37,786 bases of DNA from an uncultured Erysipelotrichaceae bacterium (lineage in GTDB: Bacteria > Bacillota_I > Bacilli_A > RF39 > UBA660). Below are positions 35,401 to 37,786 of this stretch, piece by piece; positions within the stretch are counted from its first letter, which is position 1, and every line of letters begins with the position of its first letter. The position numbers were made by a program, and so were the translations under genes. The DNA is taken from contig CACZQV010000028.1 of the NCBI GenBank assembly GCA_902783435.1, forward strand, positions 1 through 37,786, written 5' to 3'. The notes beneath the pieces are model-generated. The model was not told where the DNA came from. It worked only from the letters and a program-made list of their open reading frames with translations, and did no database searches.

Positions 35401-36112
35401 TACTGATTCATGGGATGTAATAAAACAAAATATTACTGATAATCCTGATTATTATTCAATTAGTTGTACTAAAGATGTTGATTTAGGAGAATTTGGTGTT
35501 CATACAGTTAGAATTGCTAATACTTCTAAACCTTCATCTTGTAATAATACTGGTTATAGTCAATCAGCTTGTGGTGTAGTATTTGAATTTACTGATATTA
35601 TTAATACTCTTAGAATGAATCCATATACAAATGGTAATACTAATGGTGATGGTAATAAAGGTGGATGGGAATATAGTGAATTAAGAACTTATTTAAATAA
35701 TGATATTTATAATGCTTTACCAAGTGATTTAAAGAATGCTATTGTAGAAACTAGTGTAGTATCTGGTCATGGTAGAGGAGATTCAAGTAATTTTACTACA
35801 TCTGATAAATTATATTTATTAACTCAAATGGAAATTAGATCTTATACAGGTAGTAGTGATACAGCTTATGATATCACTAGACAATTAGATTATTATAATC
35901 TTAAAGGAGTTAATAGTGGATATAATGCTAGTTCAACTCAAGGATATACAATTAAAAATTATAATGATGTTGCGACTGGCTGGTGGACACGTACTGCAGA
36001 TAATAGTTATTCTGATAAGAGACACTTTGTAATTACATATTCTGGAGGATTTAGTACTAGTAATAATGCTGATACTCCATCTGGTGTGTCACCTGCCTTT
36101 AAAATTAATTAA
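29423..36112 (+). CDS. Giant modular surface protein (TasA-like, InlB, BspA-like, DUF6273-like)
   Basis: A 2229-residue protein. A basic start and membrane segment (about 12-30, ending GYAILSTTLNINGIAGI) plus a beta domain to about 190 (LPGDFYEFTVDAINEG) match the tandem pair at 11773-14452. Eight InlB-type repeats (NPNGG ... GWYT ... YAKW) begin at about 197, 610, 681, 895, 1469, 1541, 1847 and 1918; the third is split by about 145 extra residues (699-842). Two BspA-like DUF285 repeat regions lie at about 268-603 and 964-1466. Two DUF6273-like domains (about 1607-1846 and 1985-2229) share GDCxSFATDSW, YxIxCTKDVDLGE and GVSPxFxI. There is no sortase motif or C-terminal membrane segment. Likely role: adhesion or matrix on the cell surface. 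AGGAGAG precedes the ATG. Confidence 0.85.
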   Translation: MRRKNIRKKKNNLLLLVLLVLGVSVGYAILSTTLNINGIAGINKNTWDIHWNRNSVNITEGSVEGEEPVVYGTNDNTVEFTTELSLPGDFYEFTVDAINEGTIDGVITVTSNKTYEVVEGEEVEADLPNYIKYSVTYEDGTTVPTVGDFLKAGNSKPYKVRVEYDREAEVLPETNKTYKFKYSVTYEQHKGSVDDPYTITFNPNGGESNPGTKKVAQGNKMGHMPTPSKGNTPFLGWYTEIDGGIKVNDSTIPNSDMTVYAKWTTTYVTFERGQDVNVKLKSLAGSDVSGEYPHNNVNENVTAILKAPNAPDISTMTNDNILSVEDEFPIYAWYDNGTIYWWSEADYVYLNSDASYMFSGFTNLENIDLNFETNRTKNMTGMFQGCSSVTSLNVHDFDTSNAIYMSSMFQGCSSVTSLDLSDWNVSNVIYFSSMFSGTSSLKSIDISNWNFEHAAYITYLFQGCSSLESINLSGVNTDNITDFSGMFQGCSSLKSLDFSSFNSSKVTYMSSMFQGCSSITELDLTSFDTHKLNSAYSMFEGMTNLTTITVSDRWTNGYLTGYSNMFNGDTKLVGGKGTTYDGTRDFRDYAHIDEGVKNPGYLTKPELDTYTVTFDPNGGSISNNKKQYVQFDVLGDLPNATKDGYSLEGWYTDPTGGFKVDSMTTPRGNETYYAHWLIDTTINYNANGGSIDDDTIKSIQYKYKYNGTKIYSHTPNIDDNGDNTVGYPDNYINNDIVTIPGARKINIEVWFSTFASSTNYLAIFPKGITPSNDNIGSASISGGSLSGVSYINRPPDSSSDNHKIYTVNDDTAQFYFHSTTSLEPTYGYYAIITADPCYVGNKSYSIPTRNGYIFTGWNTSADGNGTYYNTIDSIYDNLGNFAANTTLYAMWTEANTVTFNANGGTVDVSSIDVANGGTIGPLPVPTREGFKFIGWFTDLEFTEQVTPSYKPAGDKTIYARWEATLAKFDTGMNVSRKLKTLVGLDTSGDHGYTMAENNITSIVRATTPPDTTNFSPANNIASEDSMIPIFAWEEDGVLYWFCEENTVFLNEDASNMFYGFKAATSIDLTGIDTSLTTNMKAMFEECQALQSIDVSKFNTSNVEDLSYLFYNCKALTSLDLSSFDTSFVKDFSSVFGNIYNLEEVNLSNWDFSNHSSNYLITTLTSGTRDYLKKLIMDNVVFPSNSYGALSSMGKIEEISLKNVDTSHVINMGYMFYNNPKLKSLDLTDFDTRNVQNMQSMFAEDSVITNIDTSKFDTRNVQNMGSMFYACKEITELDLSNFNTSKTQNMGYMFQDCNKLTKLNLSNWNFTIYCPSALFGQLTGYTREQITTIILDNAKFGSTMAYAFQGLTGLESISLKNVDTSTVVNMQDLFQSTSKIKEIDLSSFDTSKVTNMNNMFYNANGLTTIYVGDKFVRLQVTSSNSMFGNCYKLVGGAGTVYDSNFTDRFYAHIDGGKYDPGYFTRVIASSKVSFNPNGGTITIPHIYSINRKPITTLPTPNYDNYVFMGWYTGITDGVKVEAPYTPDYDVTLYARWRAADSSTITFNPNGGTVSETTREKNESEQIGNLPVPTYGDKVFLGWYTDLTLGTRVNYDYKIDRNNIVLYAKWGDCGSFATDSWETIRNNVNSNVSYYPIGCTKDVDLGELGTHKVRVVNNTISDNCNNSKFSKTGCSFVLEFTDVVGTHRFNPYTYANRNIYGYGTNGAWTGSEMRKYISEDIYNALPSDLKDYIVDTRVISSTKNSTESAIDNLYLASPREVNNTIDSSSILDWKYNREYDYYDLYENLTTNSSAYNKKYNNSNSIWWLRSAVSGSDSNYYSINVNYNPPIYQNSSQYTSGVSPIFRIGNSYTVTFDPNGGQLEKTTKDVVRNEELNNTPTPTKFGYVFDGWYTDILDGYKVDSDYIINADTTLYARWKEKVIVTFDPNGGSVDTTQMDVGLGNSLSSLPTPVNGDKIFLGWYVNLNRGKQVMANKYSFYENVTLHAKWGDCSSFATDSWDVIKQNITDNPDYYSISCTKDVDLGEFGVHTVRIANTSKPSSCNNTGYSQSACGVVFEFTDIINTLRMNPYTNGNTNGDGNKGGWEYSELRTYLNNDIYNALPSDLKNAIVETSVVSGHGRGDSSNFTTSDKLYLLTQMEIRSYTGSSDTAYDITRQLDYYNLKGVNSGYNASSTQGYTIKNYNDVATGWWTRTADNSYSDKRHFVITYSGGFSTSNNADTPSGVSPAFKIN
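30566..31033 (+). repeat. In-frame 78-bp tandem repeats in the first BspA-like region
   Basis: Six units start at 30566, 30644, 30722, 30800, 30878 and 30956, exactly 78 bp (26 residues) apart. Five units begin with ATGTTCCAAGGATG or a close form and encode FQGCSS. The first two are identical for 32 bases at their starts. Near-identical DNA in these units suggests recent unequal exchange or conversion. Confidence 0.85.
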
Positions 36113-36118
36113 AAATGC

Positions 36119-36147
36119 TTGAATAAATATTATGTTTTTGTTAAAAT
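36119..36147 (+). promoter_or_regulatory. Promoter of the T-box operon
   Basis: TTGAAT (36119-36124), a 17-base spacer and TAAAAT (36142-36147) with an extended TG at 36139-36140, just after the giant gene. Confidence 0.65.
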
Positions 36148-36170
36148 AAATATGTATTTATTACTAGATG

Positions 36171-36341
36171 GTGATAAGAGATTAGTACTTATAAGATTTA
36201 TTTAAGAGAGATTCTGGTTGGTGTAAAGAATTATAATATTATAGGGAAGCTACTTTTTGAATCTAGTCGGGAGACCGTTATCATAAAAAAGATAAAAAAA
36301 GGATGGTACCGTCGTAAGACTCCTTAGGTACTATCCTTTTT
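36171..36341 (+). promoter_or_regulatory. Alanine T-box riboswitch with terminator
   Basis: Stem I opens with GTGATAAGAGA (36171-36181) and closes with the typical GTCGGGAGACCGTTATC (36266-36282). Its distal part has AGAGAGATTCTGGTTGGTG. The specifier loop reads GGGAA-GCT-AC with GCT (an Ala codon) at 36249-36251. The T-box AGGATGGTACCGTCG is at 36300-36314; TGGT pairs with the ACCA end of an uncharged tRNA with discriminator A, as tRNA-Ala has. Terminator: GGATGGTACC (36301-36310) with GGTACTATCC (36327-36336), then T. Only about 17 bases separate stem I from the T-box, so stem II and the pseudoknot appear absent. Uncharged tRNA-Ala should allow read-through to the kinase, cmk and alaS. Confidence 0.9.
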
Positions 36342-36362
36342 GTTTTATAAGGAGGGATTAGT

Positions 36363-36905
36363 GTGAAAATATTTATTATTGGAGGAGAAGCAGGTTCTGG
36401 TAAAAGTACTTTTGGAAGATATTTATGTGAAGAATTAAAAGATTATGGATATAAACCATGTGTTATGCATCTTACTGAACCTTTATATGGTTATGCGAGA
36501 AATTATTTTAATTGGAATCCTAATACAGATAATAAACCACGTGAATTTTTACAAAAAATGGGCATTGAAATAATAAGAGATAAATTAGGTAAAAAGGATT
36601 TTCTCTTAAAAAGAGCTTACGAAGATATAGAAATACTTAGTTCATTCTTTGATGTATTTATTATTACTGATGCGAGACTTATTAATGAATTTTTAAGTTT
36701 TAAGTCTAAATATGATGATGTAGTAACAATAAAACTAAAAAGAAGAAATTATGATAATAATTTAACTAGTGAAGAAAAAGAACATGTAACAGAGCGTGAA
36801 ATAGCTTCTTATAATGATTTTGATTATGTAATAGAAAACGAAGGATTAAAATCTTTAAAAGATGCGGCGTTAGAAATTATAAGAGATGAAGAAAATGGAG
36901 GTTAG
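36363..36905 (+). CDS. P-loop nucleotide kinase-like protein
   Basis: A 180-residue P-loop NTPase. Walker A is GGEAGSGKST (7-16). A later strand, FDVFIITDARLINEF (about 96-110), could be the Walker B-like acid region, and KRRNYDNN may lie in a lid. The fold looks like deoxynucleoside monophosphate kinases or the adenylate-kinase group; I cannot give the substrate. GTG at 36363 is the start, after AAGGAGGGA, giving MKIFIIGGEAG. Four bases separate its stop from cmk, a known nucleoside monophosphate kinase, and both are read from the alanine T-box, with alaS last. The ribosome site of cmk (GGAGG) lies in its last codons. Confidence 0.75.
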   Translation: MKIFIIGGEAGSGKSTFGRYLCEELKDYGYKPCVMHLTEPLYGYARNYFNWNPNTDNKPREFLQKMGIEIIRDKLGKKDFLLKRAYEDIEILSSFFDVFIITDARLINEFLSFKSKYDDVVTIKLKRRNYDNNLTSEEKEHVTEREIASYNDFDYVIENEGLKSLKDAALEIIRDEENGG

Positions 36906-36909
36906 TTGA

Positions 36910-37557
36910 ATGATTATTGGAATAGATGGTCCAGCAGGATCAGGAAAAGGAACAATTACTAAGAAAGTAGCAGAAATTCTTGGGTTAATTAATATTGATA
37001 CTGGAGCAATGTATAGATGTGTAGCTTTAGCTTCACTTAGAAATAATCTTAATTTAGAAGATACTGATAAGATTATTGAAATAGCTAAAAAAATTAATAT
37101 TGAGTTTGATGAAGCTAGAAATGTTTATTTAGATCATGAAGATGTATCTAAAGAAATTAGATCAAAAGAAGTATCTAGTATAGTTAGTCAAATATCTAGT
37201 ATAGTAGAAGTACGTGAAGTAATGGTAAAACAACAAAGAAAACTTGCAGAAGGAGTAAATGTTATTATGGAAGGTAGAGATATTACTACTGTAGTATTCC
37301 CTGATGCAGATTTTAAGTTTTACTTAGATGCTTCTGTAGAAGAAAGAGCTAGAAGAAGATTTGTTCAAAACGAAGAAGCTGGAATTGAAATGAGTTTAGA
37401 AGAAATAAAAGAAAATATAGAAAAAAGAGATTATAATGATATGCATAAAGAAGTTGGATCATTAACGAGAACAGATGATCAAATATATATTGATTCAACT
37501 AATATGAGTATAGATGAAGTAGTAGACTTTATAGTTAAGACAGTTAGAGGTGAGTAA
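36910..37557 (+). CDS. cmk: Cytidylate kinase
   Basis: A 215-residue enzyme that phosphorylates CMP and dCMP with ATP in pyrimidine nucleotide supply. P-loop GPAGSGKGT (7-15); the NMP-binding region contains [14 protein letters not shown] (about 28-41); [19 protein letters not shown] (about 120-138) is the family signature; the Arg-rich lid is ERARRRF. The length is normal. The start follows GGAGG in the end of the preceding gene. The stop is one base before the alaS start. Confidence 0.97.
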   Translation: MIIGIDGPAGSGKGTITKKVAEILGLINIDTGAMYRCVALASLRNNLNLEDTDKIIEIAKKINIEFDEARNVYLDHEDVSKEIRSKEVSSIVSQISSIVEVREVMVKQQRKLAEGVNVIMEGRDITTVVFPDADFKFYLDASVEERARRRFVQNEEAGIEMSLEEIKENIEKRDYNDMHKEVGSLTRTDDQIYIDSTNMSIDEVVDFIVKTVRGE

Positions 37558-37558
37558 A

Positions 37559-37786
37559 ATGAAATATATGAGTCATGATGATATAAGAAATACTTGGTTT
37601 AGATTTTTTGAAAGTAAAGGACATAAGATATATGAATCTGCATCATTAATACCAGTTAATGATGATAGTTTATTATGGATAAATGCAGGTGTTGCTCCAT
37701 TAAAGAAATATTTTGATGGTAGAGAAGTACCTGAATCTAGAAGAATTACTAATATTCAAAAATGTATTAGAACTAATGATATTGAA
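37559..37786 (+). CDS. alaS: Alanyl-tRNA synthetase, N-terminal part
   Basis: The first 76 codons, cut by the right edge of the window. [19 protein letters not shown], then [17 protein letters not shown] and [17 protein letters not shown], are the conserved start of the class II alanyl-tRNA synthetase active site. The ATG at 37559 follows AGAGGTGAG inside the end of cmk. This gene explains the alanine specificity of the T-box 1.2 kb upstream. Confidence 0.97.
   Translation, partial: MKYMSHDDIRNTWFRFFESKGHKIYESASLIPVNDDSLLWINAGVAPLKKYFDGREVPESRRITNIQKCIRTNDIE

Noticed and set aside
36113..36170. A gene or C-terminal anchor continuing after the giant surface protein
   Set aside because: The stretch has stops in all plus-strand frames and reads as the promoter of the T-box operon.

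Overview
Organism. The DNA is very AT-rich, with Bacillota-type signals: strong AGGAGG ribosome sites, sigma-A promoters often with an extended -10 (TGnTATAAT), U-tailed hairpin terminators and a T-box. It carries endosporulation genes (spoIVB, spoIIGA, sigE). TGA is a true stop (for example at the end of xseA and of the YhcG-like gene) and Trp is TGG, so the standard bacterial code applies. My inference is an uncultured, probably gut-associated, low-GC spore-former of Bacilli or Clostridia grade; species cannot be told from this window. Layout: (1) 1-4068, a TetR regulator (cut by the window edge) divergent from an RND/MMPL exporter and a secreted YhgE/Pip-like coiled-coil protein, with overlapping inverted repeats between them. 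(2) 4072-6048, an ABC exporter behind a strong promoter, a 27-codon leader peptide and mutually exclusive antiterminator and terminator hairpins. (3) 6027-11713, two unrecognised proteins, a MacB-type ABC ATPase/permease overlapping a tag glycosylase gene, and a YhcG-type PDDEXK protein with an odd start. (4) 11773-14452, two tandem paralogous surface proteins with a TasA-like N-terminal domain and a Cys-rich C-terminal part. (5) 14573-18604, a heterodimeric ABC multidrug-type exporter and a tiny zinc-ribbon protein. (6) 18605-23701, a short RNA-like transcription unit, then mutS, nusB, xseA, a membrane protein and xseB. (7) 23722-27490, two unknown minus-strand genes, then spoIVB, a small membrane protein and the spoIIGA-sigE pair. 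(8) 27500-29352, a YigZ/IMPACT protein and an AI-2E/PerM-type membrane protein. (9) 29423-36112, a 2229-residue surface protein that has the same N-terminal domain as the tandem pair, eight InlB-type repeats, two BspA-like (DUF285) repeat domains and two DUF6273-like domains. (10) 36119-37786, an alanine T-box controlling a P-loop kinase gene, cmk and alaS (cut by the window edge). How the parts fit. Housekeeping genes (mutS, nusB, xseAB, cmk, alaS) and sporulation genes alternate with export and cell-surface genes. Four separate export systems (MMPL, single ABC, MacB-type, heterodimeric ABC) suggest heavy investment in efflux or envelope traffic. Three proteins share one surface-targeting N-terminus and may form one extracellular matrix or fibre system. 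No gene-free stretch exceeds 300 bases. The largest gaps are 143-317 (regulatory repeats), 18605-18776 (short RNA unit and mutS promoter) and 36113-36362 (T-box); each is annotated. I saw no tRNA, rRNA, CRISPR array, insertion sequence or prophage gene.
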